64,000 nt of DNA from Flavobacterium franklandianum (GCF_007097365.1 NZ_VJZR01000001.1:434001-498000); one strand, 5' to 3'. Shown: positions 25,358-34,652, numbered from the stretch's first letter. The notes: generated by a model not told the origin, from the letters alone. Made by a program: numbers and translations.

Positions 25358-26044
25358 ATGATTGATAATCTTAAAAAATTTCTAAACGAAGAACAAGACC
25401 CAAAAGCCATTGAAAAAATCACTTCAAAATTGAATGATTTGTTGATGAAAAAAGAAGAAATAGGATACATAGCTGTTCAAAAAAAACCTGCAATTACTGT
25501 TTTTCCAGATAGCATTGTGGTGACCAACAAACGAATCATTATTTGTCAGCCAAAAAATCTAGGTCTTTCTATGAATTTTACCGATTTTACTTGGGACGAG
25601 GTGGAGGGTACTTTCGTTAAAGAAAATATTTTAGGTTCTGAATTTTCGTTTTCGACCAAGACTCAAATACAAGTGTCTATTGATTATATACCGAAAACTC
25701 AGGCTAGAAAGATTTTTACCTTTGCCAAAGAGCAATTGGATCTTTTGAAAAATCCTGTAGTCGCTGAAGAAGCGAATATTCAAGTTCCAGAATTTATTCA
25801 AGAAGAAATTGAAGAAGTGGAAACGGAAGAAGTAGTGAATTACGCCGAAATAATGCCAGCAATTTCTAATTATGCAGAACCGATCGCTGAAAATACAGCT
25901 ACTTCAATAGAAAAATTGTCAAACGAATTGACGCAAGACGAACTTTTTGCTAAGCTCCAAAACTACAAGAAACTCCTCGATAACGGATTGATTTTACAAG
26001 GCGAATACGACGCTTATAAAAAGGAAATTTTGAGTTATATGTAA
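25358..26044 (+). CDS. PH-like domain protein with C-terminal SHOCT motif
   Basis: A 228-residue cytosolic protein. Residues about 25-130 (KKPAITVFPDSIVVTNKRII and FTDFTWDEVEGTFV) look like the bacterial PH domain with the hydrophobic VVTNKRIIICQP strand. A Glu-rich linker follows, and the last 35 residues (DELFAKLQNYKKLLDNGLI then GEYDAYKKEIL) are a clear SHOCT motif, a short C-terminal oligomerisation-like segment. The function is unknown; SHOCT proteins with PH domains are thought to form regulatory or membrane-linked assemblies. Confidence 0.72.
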   Translation: MIDNLKKFLNEEQDPKAIEKITSKLNDLLMKKEEIGYIAVQKKPAITVFPDSIVVTNKRIIICQPKNLGLSMNFTDFTWDEVEGTFVKENILGSEFSFSTKTQIQVSIDYIPKTQARKIFTFAKEQLDLLKNPVVAEEANIQVPEFIQEEIEEVETEEVVNYAEIMPAISNYAEPIAENTATSIEKLSNELTQDELFAKLQNYKKLLDNGLILQGEYDAYKKEILSYM

Positions 26045-26065
26045 ATTTATCAATTATTAAAAATG

Positions 26066-26099
26066 ACCCCGACAGATTTCTATTTGTCGGGGTTTTGTT
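26066..26099 (+). terminator. Terminator of the PH-like/SHOCT gene
   Basis: CCCCGACA pairs with TGTCGGGG around GATTTCTATT and is followed by TTTT. Confidence 0.88.
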
Positions 26100-26247
26100 T
26101 TGGATACATTTCAATTATATGATAATTATCATAGTATAGGAAGTTAGGGAATATTAAATTTAACCTATTAAATCTGTAGGTTTTGTTCTAAATATGGGAT
26201 AAAACAATTTTTATAGTAACTAAATTTATAATTAATACTTTTTAAAC

Positions 26248-27603
26248 ATGAAAAAAATTATTTTACAATTTGGATTAGTATTCTTTTCGACTTTTGCTTT
26301 TTCGCAAGCAGGTCACATTATGCAAGGTGTTGGCGCATTCAACATGTCAATGGGAGGAGCATCTACGGCACAACCGCTTGATATTTCGGGAGCATTACAA
26401 TGGAATCCGGCTTCGATTTCGGCTTTCGATAACAAAATCATCAAGTTGGACGCAGGTTTGTTTTTCTCTTCCCCAGAACTAAGTTCCAGCTTGCCAGCAG
26501 GAATGATGGGCGCAGGGTCTCCAGCTGTTTCTGGTGTTACTAAAGACACAAGAGATCCTTCTATAATGCCAGCTTTAGCGATGGTTTGGGGAAAAGAAGG
26601 TTGTAAACATACATTTGGAGCTTCTGCTTTCGGAATCAGTGGATTTGGAGTTACTTTTCCTGAAGAATTAAATCAACCTAGGAGTGCTAGTTTTAATCCA
26701 ACATTAAATTCAAATCCTATCAATTATCCCCAGCAATCAGGCGGTTTTGGTAGAATTAAATCCGATTATATGTTGTTGCAAATAGGTCTTACTTGGGCAT
26801 ATGAAATAAATGATAAGCTTTCTGTAGGTGTCGAACCAACTTTCAATTATGGAACATTACAATTAATGCCAAATCCAACAGCAAATCCATCGGCAGTAGG
26901 ATATCCATCGACAGATAAAGCCTCAACTTCTGGTTTTGGAGCACAATTTGGTTTGTATTATGACACAAAAATGGGATTTAAAGCGGGAGTTTCTTATAAA
27001 GCAACTCAAAATTTAAGTGAAATGGAATTTGAAAACACCTATTTAGATAACACAAAATCGATCAATAAATTCGATATGGATTATCCTGCAATACTTTCTT
27101 TTGGTGTAGGATATTCAAAAAGCGATTTCGATCTTGCTCTTGATTATAGAATGGTAGATTATAAAAACACCAATGGTTTTTCTGAAACAGGTTGGACAGA
27201 AACCGCTTCTGTGAAAGGATTTGGTTGGGATAATGTTTCCATTTTATCGGCTGGAATTCAATACAAAGGAATCGATAAATTGCCTTTGAGATTGGGTTAC
27301 ACTTATAGTTCAAATCCTATTGGTAGCGAGGTCACCTTCTTTAATATTCCCGCTACAGCTATTATCAAAAATGCTTTTCAGTTTGGATTTAGTTATGCAG
27401 CAAGCAACAATATCTCTTTGGACGCAGTGTATCACCACGGTTCTAGTGACGGAAAAACTTCTGGACAAATGCTTAATCCAATGATGGTTTCAGAGTCAAA
27501 TCCTTATGGATCAGTACCCGGAACAATTGTGGCTTACGAAATGACAACCGATTTAGTGATGATCGGAATTTCATATAAATTTGATAAAAAAGAAGTAAAA
27601 TAA
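26248..27603 (+). CDS. FadL/OmpP1/TodX-type outer-membrane porin
   Basis: A 451-residue barrel protein predicted to pass hydrophobic compounds such as long-chain fatty acids. A signal peptide (about 1-20, ending FAFSQ) is followed by the family start AGHIMQGVGAFNMSMGGAST, with AQPLDISGALQWNPASIS resembling the FadL N-terminal hatch. Later segments such as KLSVGVEPTFNYG and FKAGVSYKATQNL fit barrel strands; the C-terminus TDLVMIGISYKF ends with an aromatic residue. It stands alone with a terminator behind it. Confidence 0.9.
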   Translation: MKKIILQFGLVFFSTFAFSQAGHIMQGVGAFNMSMGGASTAQPLDISGALQWNPASISAFDNKIIKLDAGLFFSSPELSSSLPAGMMGAGSPAVSGVTKDTRDPSIMPALAMVWGKEGCKHTFGASAFGISGFGVTFPEELNQPRSASFNPTLNSNPINYPQQSGGFGRIKSDYMLLQIGLTWAYEINDKLSVGVEPTFNYGTLQLMPNPTANPSAVGYPSTDKASTSGFGAQFGLYYDTKMGFKAGVSYKATQNLSEMEFENTYLDNTKSINKFDMDYPAILSFGVGYSKSDFDLALDYRMVDYKNTNGFSETGWTETASVKGFGWDNVSILSAGIQYKGIDKLPLRLGYTYSSNPIGSEVTFFNIPATAIIKNAFQFGFSYAASNNISLDAVYHHGSSDGKTSGQMLNPMMVSESNPYGSVPGTIVAYEMTTDLVMIGISYKFDKKEVK

Positions 27604-27623
27604 TTCGGTTTTTTAAAGTGATA

Positions 27624-27659
27624 AAAAAAGCGGTTCCTAATTTAGGATCCGCTTTTATT
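27624..27659. terminator. Bidirectional terminator between the porin and DUF4407 genes
   Basis: AAAAAAAGCGGTTCCTAA and TTAGGATCCGCTTTTATTTT form a long stem, with A-tract and T-tract on the two sides. Confidence 0.88.
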
Positions 27660-27669
27660 TTGGATTAAA

Positions 27670-28770
27670 TTACATCGTTTGTTTCTGTTTCTCTACAAAA
27701 TTATGTGCCTGAAGTTCCAGCAATTCGGTAGCTTTTTGGCGTTGCAAATCATACAATTTCTTGTCTTGGGCGATGTCGACATAGACTTTGTCGTGCATCG
27801 AAGCACTGGTTTTTACCAATAAATTTCGCTGGTATTTGTCTTGTGCCAATGTAGCTTTCAAAGCTGTTTCTAAATCTTCCAACTTATAATCGTATTCGCC
27901 TTTTGCGGATAATAATTTGGCGATAATTGGCGAAGTTTCGATAGCCAAAAACAACAGCATTATAAACAGGGAAGGAATCAACGGGAGTTTATTCAACGCA
28001 TTGATTCTAGCCATTAAACCATCAAAGCCTTCGATTATAGGTTGGGTTTCTGAAACTTTTTTGTCTAAATCAGTTTGAAGTGTAATGGCTTTTTTGTCGT
28101 TTAAGGCAATTTTGGCTAAATTGGTTTTTCGAATGGAATCCAGTTCGGCGGAAGCCAAATTATGTTTGGCAATTTTCTCTTTGAAAACGGGTCCTTTGCC
28201 TAATTTCATTGTGCCTTTTGTTCCTTCAGCTTCGGTAATATAAGTTTCGTATAAAGTATTTACTTCTTTCTCTTTCTTTGCGATTTCTGTTTTTAGATTG
28301 TCGGTTTCTGCTTTGTTTTTATCTAAATCAGATTTAAAATAATTGGTGACTTCCTTTTTGTTATTCAAAGCCATTGCGTTTTTTTCTTTTAATAAAACGG
28401 TGTTAATTTCCTTTTCGAAAATTTTAATTTCTAATGGCTTCGAAATTACGATAGCGATGATTATCGCCAAAATAATTCGCGGACTAGCCTGCAAGAATTC
28501 GCTCTTGAAACTATCTCTTTTGCGAATGGTGCAAACAATAAATCGATCTAAATTAAAAATCAGCAATGCCCAAACAATTCCAAATCCCATAGCCATAAAA
28601 GGATTGTCAAAAACCGTGAAAAGCGCATAAGAACTGGCGATGAAAGCCATAACGGCGGTAAAGAAAACGGTGGCGCCAATACCTACATATTTGGTTTGTT
28701 CGCCTTCGGAGCAACCTTCGAGGAGATTTTTGTCGGCTCCAGAACAAATGATGAAGAAGCTTTTTAACAT
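27670..28770 (-). CDS. DUF4407 domain-containing membrane protein
   Basis: A 366-residue protein of the DUF4407 family. Near the start is LKSFFIICSGADKNLLEGCS, followed by two or three membrane helices (about 35-115), a long Lys/Glu-rich coiled coil (about 130-260, with ETDNLKTEIAKKEKEVNTL), another hydrophobic helix (LPLIPSLFIMLLFLAIETSPI) and a second coiled region. The start is the ATG at 28770, right before that motif; the longer upstream frame lacks support. Family function is unknown, possibly envelope organisation. Start-proximal TTTTTGTTG spacing gives no clear promoter. Confidence 0.85.
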   Translation of the reverse strand: MLKSFFIICSGADKNLLEGCSEGEQTKYVGIGATVFFTAVMAFIASSYALFTVFDNPFMAMGFGIVWALLIFNLDRFIVCTIRKRDSFKSEFLQASPRIILAIIIAIVISKPLEIKIFEKEINTVLLKEKNAMALNNKKEVTNYFKSDLDKNKAETDNLKTEIAKKEKEVNTLYETYITEAEGTKGTMKLGKGPVFKEKIAKHNLASAELDSIRKTNLAKIALNDKKAITLQTDLDKKVSETQPIIEGFDGLMARINALNKLPLIPSLFIMLLFLAIETSPIIAKLLSAKGEYDYKLEDLETALKATLAQDKYQRNLLVKTSASMHDKVYVDIAQDKKLYDLQRQKATELLELQAHNFVEKQKQTM

Positions 28771-28883
28771 TTTGATTTTTGATTTGCTGCGCCTGTTTGC
28801 AGACACTTGATTGATATTGATTAGTAAAGTTACAACGGCGATTGTTACATTTTGTTGTTTAAAGTGTTTCGGTCTAAAACAAC

Positions 28884-28911
28884 AAAGAGTCACGTTCTGG
28901 CGTGACTCTTT
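28884..28911. terminator. Terminator downstream of the DUF423 gene
   Basis: AAAGAGTCACG pairs perfectly with CGTGACTCTTT around TTCTGG. It is oriented to end transcription of the minus-strand DUF423 gene. Confidence 0.75.
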
Positions 28912-28955
28912 CCTTAAAAGATACTAAATATTTATGTCTCAAAAGCTGAAATTAA

Positions 28956-29342
28956 TTATGTTTTTTTCTTTAAAAAATTAACCAATAAAACGCCCCAACC
29001 CGATATTAATAGCAATCCACCAATTGGAGTTACAAATCCAATAACTTTAAAGTCGAATGAAGTTTGGCTGTTTGTTGCCAATAAATAAATGGAGCCCGAA
29101 AAGAAAAGTACTCCAACAACAACCAAATAATAAATGGTTTTCTTTATTTTTTGCGGAAGTTCAGTTGTCAAGCCAATAAACAACAAAAACAAAGCGTGAT
29201 ACATTTGGTATTTCACTCCGGTTTCGAATGTGGCGAGCTCTTCGATTGATAAAACTTTTTTTAAGGCGTGGGCGCCAAATGCTCCTAAAATGATTGCCAA
29301 CATTCCAAAAATTGCTCCCGTAGAAATTATTTTTTTGTCCAT
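28956..29342 (-). CDS. DUF423 family small membrane protein
   Basis: A 128-residue protein with four hydrophobic segments. The family hallmark AIILGAFGAHALKK is near the N-terminus, followed by ATFETGVKYQMYHALFLL, and the C-terminus has VTPIGGLLLISGWGVLL. DUF423 proteins are small inner-membrane proteins of unknown function. The start is the ATG at 29342; an upstream in-frame ATG would add a polar tail that does not fit the family. Confidence 0.88.
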   Translation of the reverse strand: MDKKIISTGAIFGMLAIILGAFGAHALKKVLSIEELATFETGVKYQMYHALFLLFIGLTTELPQKIKKTIYYLVVVGVLFFSGSIYLLATNSQTSFDFKVIGFVTPIGGLLLISGWGVLLVNFLKKKT

Positions 29343-29479
29343 TTTGTGATTTTTTTTGCTTAGCAAAAGTATCTCTTTCCTTCCAATTTTTAATAATTTT
29401 ATCGATACTTTTTCATTATCCTGTTTCAAGGTTTTTGGTTTTATAGCATGGGCTATTTGTTATGAATGTAACAATTGTA

Positions 29480-29487
29480 TATATTTG
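29480..29487 (+). promoter_or_regulatory. Promoter -7 element for the saccharopine dehydrogenase-like gene
   Basis: TATATTTG, a TAnnTTTG match 18 bases before the ATG at 29505. It overlaps a possible upstream TTG start, supporting the shorter protein. Confidence 0.55.
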
Positions 29488-29504
29488 TGTTATATATATT
29501 AAAT

Positions 29505-30860
29505 ATGAGAACAATACTAGTCATTGGAGCAGGAAGATCGGCTTCATCCTTGATTCAATATCTTTTAAACAAGTCGGTTGAGGAGGATTTGCATCTTATT
29601 ATTGGTGATTTATCGTTAGAATCAGCTAAAAATATAATCAATAATCATCCCAACGCAACAGCAATTTCATTGGATATTTTTAATGAATTTCAAAGAAAGG
29701 AAGCGATTCAAAAAGCTGATATTGTGATTTCGATGTTGCCAGCTCACCTGCATATTGAAGTTGCCAAAGATTGTATTGTTTACAAAAAAAATATGGTTAC
29801 GGCTTCTTATATAAGTGATGCGATGCAGGAATTGGATGTTTTAGTCAAAGAAAACAATTTGATTTTTATGAATGAAATTGGTCTGGATCCTGGAATTGAC
29901 CATATGAGTGCGATGAAAGTGATTCATGAAATTATAAAAAAAGGTGGGAAAATGCTTTTGTTCGAATCCTTTTGTGGTGGATTGGTTGCCCCAGAATCGG
30001 ATACTAATTTGTGGAATTATAAATTTACTTGGGCTCCAAGAAATGTTGTTTTGGCAGGACAAGCTGGCGCCGCAAAATTTCTTCAGGAAGGAACTTATAA
30101 ATACATACCGTATTGCAATTTATTTCGCAGAACTGAATTTCTTGAGGTGGAAGGTTATGGTAAATTTGAAGCCTATTCGAATCGAGATTCCCTAAAATAT
30201 TCGGATGTTTATGGACTGAACGATGTGCTGACTTTATATAGGGGAACCATTCGCAGAGTTGGTTTTTCGAAAGCTTGGAATATGTTTGTGCAACTCGGAA
30301 TGACCGACGATAGCTATGTTATGGAAGATTCCTCAACTATGAGTTACCGCCAATTCGTGAATTCTTTCCTGCCGTATCATCCAACAGATTCTGTTGAAAT
30401 CAAAATGCGTTTGATTTTGAAAATAGATCAAGACGATATAATGTGGGACAAATTATTGGAATTGGATTTGTTCAATCCGAACAAATTAGTAGGTTTGAAA
30501 AATGCCACGCCAGCTCAAATTCTTGAAAAAATACTAACAGATAGTTGGACGTTGCAACCCAAGGACAAAGATATGATTGTGCTGTATCATAAATTTGGAT
30601 ATGAATTAAACGGAAAAAAACTGCAAATTGATTCCAAAATGGTTTGTCTTGGCGAAGATCAAAAATATACCGCAATGGCAAAAACCGTTGGTTTACCTGT
30701 TGCGATGGCGACTTTGTTAATCCTCAACGGAAAAATAAAAACGTCTGGCGTGCAACTCCCTATTCGAGAAGAAGTGTATCTGCCTATTTTAAAGGAATTA
30801 GAAGAATTTGGAGTTGTTTTTAAGGAAGAAGAAGTGCCGTATGTGGGGTATAATGCTTGA
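29505..30860 (+). CDS. Saccharopine dehydrogenase family protein
   Basis: A 451-residue NAD(P)-dependent enzyme related to saccharopine reductase (LYS9). The Rossmann start is ILVIGAGRSASSLIQYL (about 3-19), followed by DIVISMLPAHLH and the active-site region MNEIGLDPGIDHMSA and FCGGLVAPESDTN. In Bacteroidota these proteins are annotated as saccharopine dehydrogenase-like and may take part in lysine degradation or a carboxynorspermidine-like reaction; the substrate is not decided here. Single gene with its own promoter. Confidence 0.82.
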   Translation: MRTILVIGAGRSASSLIQYLLNKSVEEDLHLIIGDLSLESAKNIINNHPNATAISLDIFNEFQRKEAIQKADIVISMLPAHLHIEVAKDCIVYKKNMVTASYISDAMQELDVLVKENNLIFMNEIGLDPGIDHMSAMKVIHEIIKKGGKMLLFESFCGGLVAPESDTNLWNYKFTWAPRNVVLAGQAGAAKFLQEGTYKYIPYCNLFRRTEFLEVEGYGKFEAYSNRDSLKYSDVYGLNDVLTLYRGTIRRVGFSKAWNMFVQLGMTDDSYVMEDSSTMSYRQFVNSFLPYHPTDSVEIKMRLILKIDQDDIMWDKLLELDLFNPNKLVGLKNATPAQILEKILTDSWTLQPKDKDMIVLYHKFGYELNGKKLQIDSKMVCLGEDQKYTAMAKTVGLPVAMATLLILNGKIKTSGVQLPIREEVYLPILKELEEFGVVFKEEEVPYVGYNA

Positions 30861-30950
30861 TGGATGAGTTTTTTAGTTTTTACTTTCTGAATTTCGGCAT
30901 CATTGTTTCCTATGATTCAATTCTTTTCGAGACATTATTCAAATTATGAA

Positions 30951-32405
30951 TTAAACTCTGTTAGTAGTTTTCAATGCATTCATAATTTTCAGAATGTTAT
31001 TCTGTTGAATTTTTAATTCTGCTTTAGGCTTTTCTATATATTGCTTAAATTCTTTATCGGCACATCTTTGTGGGAATTTATCCAATCTATTTTTGTTATA
31101 AAATACTTGAGTATATAAAAAATAATTATTATTTTTATTCTTATCTAATTCGTAGTTTAAATCAACTTTTTGATTGGAAAAATAGGCTATGTCATTTATG
31201 TCTAGTGAATTAATGCTGCTGTTTTCTATTTTTTTATTGTCTAACCAAAAAGTATAATAATTATCTTTTTTCCATTTTTCAAATTCCGTTTCGCTTGGCG
31301 TTTTTTTAACAATATAAAAGGTCATCCAGTTTCCTAAATAACGGCGTTGGTTATTTTCATCTAAATTATCGTAGAAATCGTTTATTTTTATATTAGTTCT
31401 TCGGTCATCAATAATTATTTTAACTCCAGAAAACATATAATCCCTTCTTTTTTCAATAGTGACACGACTTAATTCATTATTGCTTTTTAAATGCTCCAAT
31501 TCTGGTTTTGAATCACCGAGCTTAATACATAATACTATAACAATTCCTGAAAAAAGTACAAAAAGGGCTGTTTTTTTCAATAAAGCTCTGGTTTTTGGAG
31601 TGTTTTGAGTCATCATAATAAATCGTTTTTTGGTGGTTAAAAAATTTAAATTACTGGCTAGATAATAAGGTTGTGTTGGGGATGTTTTGGTTAACAATAG
31701 TTTTTGGTAAGAGGTAATATCACAATGTGTGTCCAGTACATTTTCGTCGGCAAGAAATTCATGATTGAGTTGTATAGCTTTTTTATAAAAAATAAATATG
31801 GGATTGAACCAAAAAATAGTTTTCAAAATTTCTATAAATATCACATCAAACGAGTGTTTTTGTCTTACATGAGTAATTTCATGAGTAAGTAATTCAGGTT
31901 CAATTTGTCTGTTTTCAAAATCGTTTTGATTGATATAAATTGAGTTCCAAAAAGTGTAAGGTAAAGTTTCTTCTAATAATAAAACCGTTTTTGTATTTTG
32001 ATATAGAATAGTTTTTGCAGTATTAGCTTTGGTCGAAATACTGTATATATTTCGTGCAAATCTATAAAACAGAATCAAAGTAATCGTTGCGTAAATTACC
32101 CACAAAAAAAGATTCCAGTAAACAGGGCTTTCCTCAATTCTATTATTAGTAACTTTTGTTAGTATTGGTTGGATTGGAAAAGTGAGTGCATTCGCAATTT
32201 TAGCTTGTGTTGGAATTACATCATATGCAACTTGAATTTCTTGCTCCACCTCAAAAGATAAAAATGGAATTACTATTGAAAACACCAAGCTCGCCAACAA
32301 AAAAAACCTATTGAAATGAAACATTTTTTCTTTTTCCAAAAGCAAATGATACGCCAGCAAAAGTAATCCGAGGCTGATGGTCGATTTAATCAGGAAGGCG
32401 GTCAT
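30951..32405 (-). CDS. M56 family membrane metallopeptidase, BlaR1-like
   Basis: A 484-residue membrane protease and sensor. The N-terminal half has four hydrophobic segments (about 4-20, 36-52, 95-115 and after about 280). The zinc motif HEITH is at 175-179, with NHEFLADENVL further on providing the third ligand. The remaining C-terminal half is a soluble domain unlike the penicillin-binding sensor of BlaR1, so the inducing signal is unknown. The start overlaps the stop of the BlaI-like gene (ATGA). BlaR1-type proteases remove the paired repressor; this pair is the frequent Bacteroidota form and need not concern beta-lactams. Confidence 0.85.
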   Translation of the reverse strand: MTAFLIKSTISLGLLLLAYHLLLEKEKMFHFNRFFLLASLVFSIVIPFLSFEVEQEIQVAYDVIPTQAKIANALTFPIQPILTKVTNNRIEESPVYWNLFLWVIYATITLILFYRFARNIYSISTKANTAKTILYQNTKTVLLLEETLPYTFWNSIYINQNDFENRQIEPELLTHEITHVRQKHSFDVIFIEILKTIFWFNPIFIFYKKAIQLNHEFLADENVLDTHCDITSYQKLLLTKTSPTQPYYLASNLNFLTTKKRFIMMTQNTPKTRALLKKTALFVLFSGIVIVLCIKLGDSKPELEHLKSNNELSRVTIEKRRDYMFSGVKIIIDDRRTNIKINDFYDNLDENNQRRYLGNWMTFYIVKKTPSETEFEKWKKDNYYTFWLDNKKIENSSINSLDINDIAYFSNQKVDLNYELDKNKNNNYFLYTQVFYNKNRLDKFPQRCADKEFKQYIEKPKAELKIQQNNILKIMNALKTTNRV

Positions 32406-32773
32406 TTTTTCTTTTTTTGAAGTTCAACATTGATGATTTTTTTCAATTCTTCTAATTCTATTTCTGATAAATTCGTTTCTTTTGTGAAAAATGAAGCAAA
32501 TTGCGAAGCTGAGTTGTTGAAGAAATTGCTAATCAATCCATTAACATGCTTCGAGAAATAATCAGTCTTTTTGACCAAAGGATAGTATTCTCTTGAGTTT
32601 CCAAATGCTATGTAAGCCACAAAATTTTTATCAATCATTCTTTTTAGAAGCGTTGCAACGGTTGTTGTAGCTGGTTTAGGCTCAGGATAGGCTTCAAGTA
32701 AGTCTTTCATAAAGGCTTTTTCAAGTTGCCAAAGATGTTCCATTAATTGTTCTTCTGAGTTGGATAATGACAT
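32402..32773 (-). CDS. BlaI/MecI/CopY family transcriptional repressor
   Basis: A 123-residue winged-helix repressor. Family features: LSNSEEQLMEHLWQLEKAF (about 2-20), then the recognition area KPATTTVATLLKRMIDKNFV, and the C-terminal dimerisation tail rich in Lys. It heads an operon with the M56 protease. The ATG at 32773 is favoured because the -7 element lies at 32802-32809. The operator-like palindrome CTACAAATGTAG on that element suggests autorepression. Confidence 0.9.
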   Translation of the reverse strand: MSLSNSEEQLMEHLWQLEKAFMKDLLEAYPEPKPATTTVATLLKRMIDKNFVAYIAFGNSREYYPLVKKTDYFSKHVNGLISNFFNNSASQFASFFTKETNLSEIELEELKKIINVELQKKKK

Positions 32774-32778
32774 TTGCT

Positions 32779-32810
32779 CTACATTTTTAGAAATAACTCT
32801 ACAAATGTAG
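32779..32810 (-). promoter_or_regulatory. BlaI-type operator overlapping the promoter
   Basis: CTACAAATGTAG at 32799-32810 fits the BlaI/MecI operator TACAnnTGTA exactly. Its complement contains TACATTTG, a perfect -7 element for the minus strand. A second, weaker copy (CTACATTTTTAG) is at 32779-32790, just after the expected transcript start. Confidence 0.75.
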
Positions 32811-32840
32811 AAAAAAAAATTAATAACCAAATTTTTTGCA

Positions 32841-32880
32841 AAAAAAATCCGTTCACTCAGTTTAGAATGAACGGATTAAA
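32841..32880 (-). terminator. Terminator of the dipeptidase gene
   Basis: On the minus strand, AATCCGTTCA pairs with TGAACGGATT and is followed by a run of T. It separates the dipeptidase from the BlaI promoter. Confidence 0.8.
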
Positions 32881-32921
32881 AATATTAAACCTCAAAGGTT
32901 TTAAAATCTTTAAGGTTTGGA

Positions 32922-34310
32922 CTATTTACTCATCTCTACAAAATATTTATAAAACAACGGAATCGTTTCTATCCCTTTCAAGTAATTAAAAATGCCAAAA
33001 TGTTCGTTTGGCGAGTGAATGGCGTCGCTATCCAATCCAAATCCCATCAATATTGTTTTACTTTTTAGCTCTTTTTCGAACAAAGCTACAATTGGAATAC
33101 TTCCGCCAGAACGCACTGGAATTGCTGGAACGCCAAAGGTTTCGGTATAGGCTTTGTTGGCAGCTTTGTAGCCAATGCTGTCCGTTGGCGTTACATAACC
33201 TTGTCCGCCGTGGTGTGGTTTTACTTTCACTTTCACTCCAGCTGGCGCAATGCTAGTGAAGTGTTTGGTAAACAATTCGGTTATTTCCTCCCAATCTTGA
33301 TTCGGAACCAATCGCATCGAAATTTTGGCAAAAGCCTGACTTGCAATAACAGTTTTGGCTCCTTCACCAGTATATCCACCCCAAATCCCGTTAACGTCAA
33401 GCGTTGGCCGAATCGAATTTCTTTCATTGGTTACATAACCCTTTTCGCCATAAACATCATTCAAGTCTAATGCTTTTTTGTAATTTTCTAAATAGAAAGG
33501 TGCTTTGGCCATTTCGGCTCTTTCTTCCGATGATAATTCTTCGACTTTATCATAAAAACCTGGAATGGTCACATGATTATTTTCGTCGTGAAGCGAAGCA
33601 ATCATCTTTGCCAAAACGTTGATAGGATTAGCAACAGCACCGCCATACAGGCCAGAATGTAAATCACGATTGGGGCCAGTAACTTCTACTTCTACATAAC
33701 TCAAACCGCGTAAACCTGTTGTGATGGAAGGTTGTTGGTTAGAAATCATACCGGTATCGGAAATTAAAATCACATCGTTTTTTAGTTTTGCTTGGTTGCG
33801 TTCTACAAACCAACTCAAACTTTTAGAGCCAATTTCCTCTTCGCCTTCAATCATAAATTTCACGTTGCAAGGCAAAGTATTCGATTGAATCATATATTCC
33901 AAAGCTTTTACGTGCATATACATTTGGCCTTTATCATCGCAAGAACCTCGGGCAAAAATAGCACCATCAGGATGAATTTCGGTTTTTTTGATAACTGGTT
34001 CAAATGCAGGAGAAGTCCATAATTCGATAGGATCCGCTGGTTGTACATCGTAATGTCCGTAAACTAAAACCGTTGGAAGAGAGGGGTCGATTGTTTTTTC
34101 ACCATAAACTATTGGGTTTCCGGGGGTATCACAGATCTCAACAAAATCGCAACCTGCTTTTTCTAAACTAGCTTTTACAGCATTGGCGGTAATGATAATA
34201 TCTTGATGATAAGCGGGATCAGCACTTACAGAAGGAATTTTTAACAGTTCGATTAATTCGTTTATAAAACGGTCTTTGTGTTGTTGAACATATGATTTTA
34301 TGGTTTCCAT
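32922..34310 (-). CDS. M20 family dipeptidase
   Basis: A 462-residue cytosolic zinc dipeptidase. Metal ligands are in VLVYGHYDVQPAD (His86, Asp88), the FARGSCDDKGQ segment (Asp bridging), the EGEEEIGS catalytic Glu region, and the late HSPNEHFG stretch. The M20 dimerisation domain (GLSYVEVEVTGPNRDLHSGLYGG) is in the middle. Length matches CNDP-type dipeptidases. No signal peptide. It has its own promoter at 34333-34340. Confidence 0.93.
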   Translation of the reverse strand: METIKSYVQQHKDRFINELIELLKIPSVSADPAYHQDIIITANAVKASLEKAGCDFVEICDTPGNPIVYGEKTIDPSLPTVLVYGHYDVQPADPIELWTSPAFEPVIKKTEIHPDGAIFARGSCDDKGQMYMHVKALEYMIQSNTLPCNVKFMIEGEEEIGSKSLSWFVERNQAKLKNDVILISDTGMISNQQPSITTGLRGLSYVEVEVTGPNRDLHSGLYGGAVANPINVLAKMIASLHDENNHVTIPGFYDKVEELSSEERAEMAKAPFYLENYKKALDLNDVYGEKGYVTNERNSIRPTLDVNGIWGGYTGEGAKTVIASQAFAKISMRLVPNQDWEEITELFTKHFTSIAPAGVKVKVKPHHGGQGYVTPTDSIGYKAANKAYTETFGVPAIPVRSGGSIPIVALFEKELKSKTILMGFGLDSDAIHSPNEHFGIFNYLKGIETIPLFYKYFVEMSK

Positions 34311-34332
34311 AATTTGAATTTATTTATAGTTT

Positions 34333-34340
34333 CAAAAGTA
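34333..34340 (-). promoter_or_regulatory. Promoter -7 element for the M20 dipeptidase
   Basis: Minus strand TACTTTTG, a TAnnTTTG match, about 23 bases before the ATG at 34310. Confidence 0.5.
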
Positions 34341-34374
34341 CAAAAAAGAGACTAAATATTTTTGAATAATTTTC

Positions 34375-34404
34375 TTTGAAAGTTAGAAGATATGTTTATA
34401 TTTG
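34375..34404 (+). promoter_or_regulatory. Promoter of tRNA-Leu
   Basis: TTTG at 34375-34378, then 18 bases, then TATATTTG at 34397-34404; the tRNA starts 13 bases later. Confidence 0.65.
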
Positions 34405-34417
34405 CACTCATAATTTT

Positions 34418-34499
34418 GCGGGTATGGTGAAATTGGTAGACATGCCAGACTTAGGATCTGGTGCCGCAAGGCGTGTAGGTTCGAGTCCTATTACCCGCA
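34418..34499 (+). tRNA. tRNA-Leu (TAG)
   Basis: Class II tRNA of 82 bases: acceptor GCGGGTA pairs with TACCCGC, anticodon stem CCAGA/TCTGG with loop CTTAGGA (anticodon TAG at 34452-34454), a variable arm around GTGCCGCAAGGCGT, and the T arm GTAGG-TTCGAGT-CCTAT. Discriminator A. CCA is not encoded. Confidence 0.95.
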
Positions 34500-34507
34500 C
34501 TTTAATT

Positions 34508-34548
34508 AAGTCTTAATTCGTTGTTTTACAATGATTTAAGACTTTTTT
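34508..34548 (+). terminator. Terminator after tRNA-Leu
   Basis: AAGTCTTAA pairs with TTAAGACTT around an AT-rich loop, followed by TTTTT. Confidence 0.75.
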
Positions 34549-34652
34549 ATTTTCTATATTCCCCTAAAAACAACCCCGTTTCCTGTCGGTGTATGTAAAT
34601 GAACCTACTTTAACCATATTGTATTAGATATATTTTTATGCGTTAAAAAGTG

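Noticed and set aside
30951..32405. Beta-lactam resistance module call for the BlaI/M56 pair
   Set aside because: No beta-lactamase or PBP gene nearby, and the M56 protein lacks the penicillin-binding sensor domain.
34418..34499. Attachment site duplication of the tRNA-Leu 3' end
   Set aside because: I looked for a second copy of the T-arm/acceptor end (TTCGAGTCCTATTACCCGC) in the following 2 kb and found none; no integrase gene is present.
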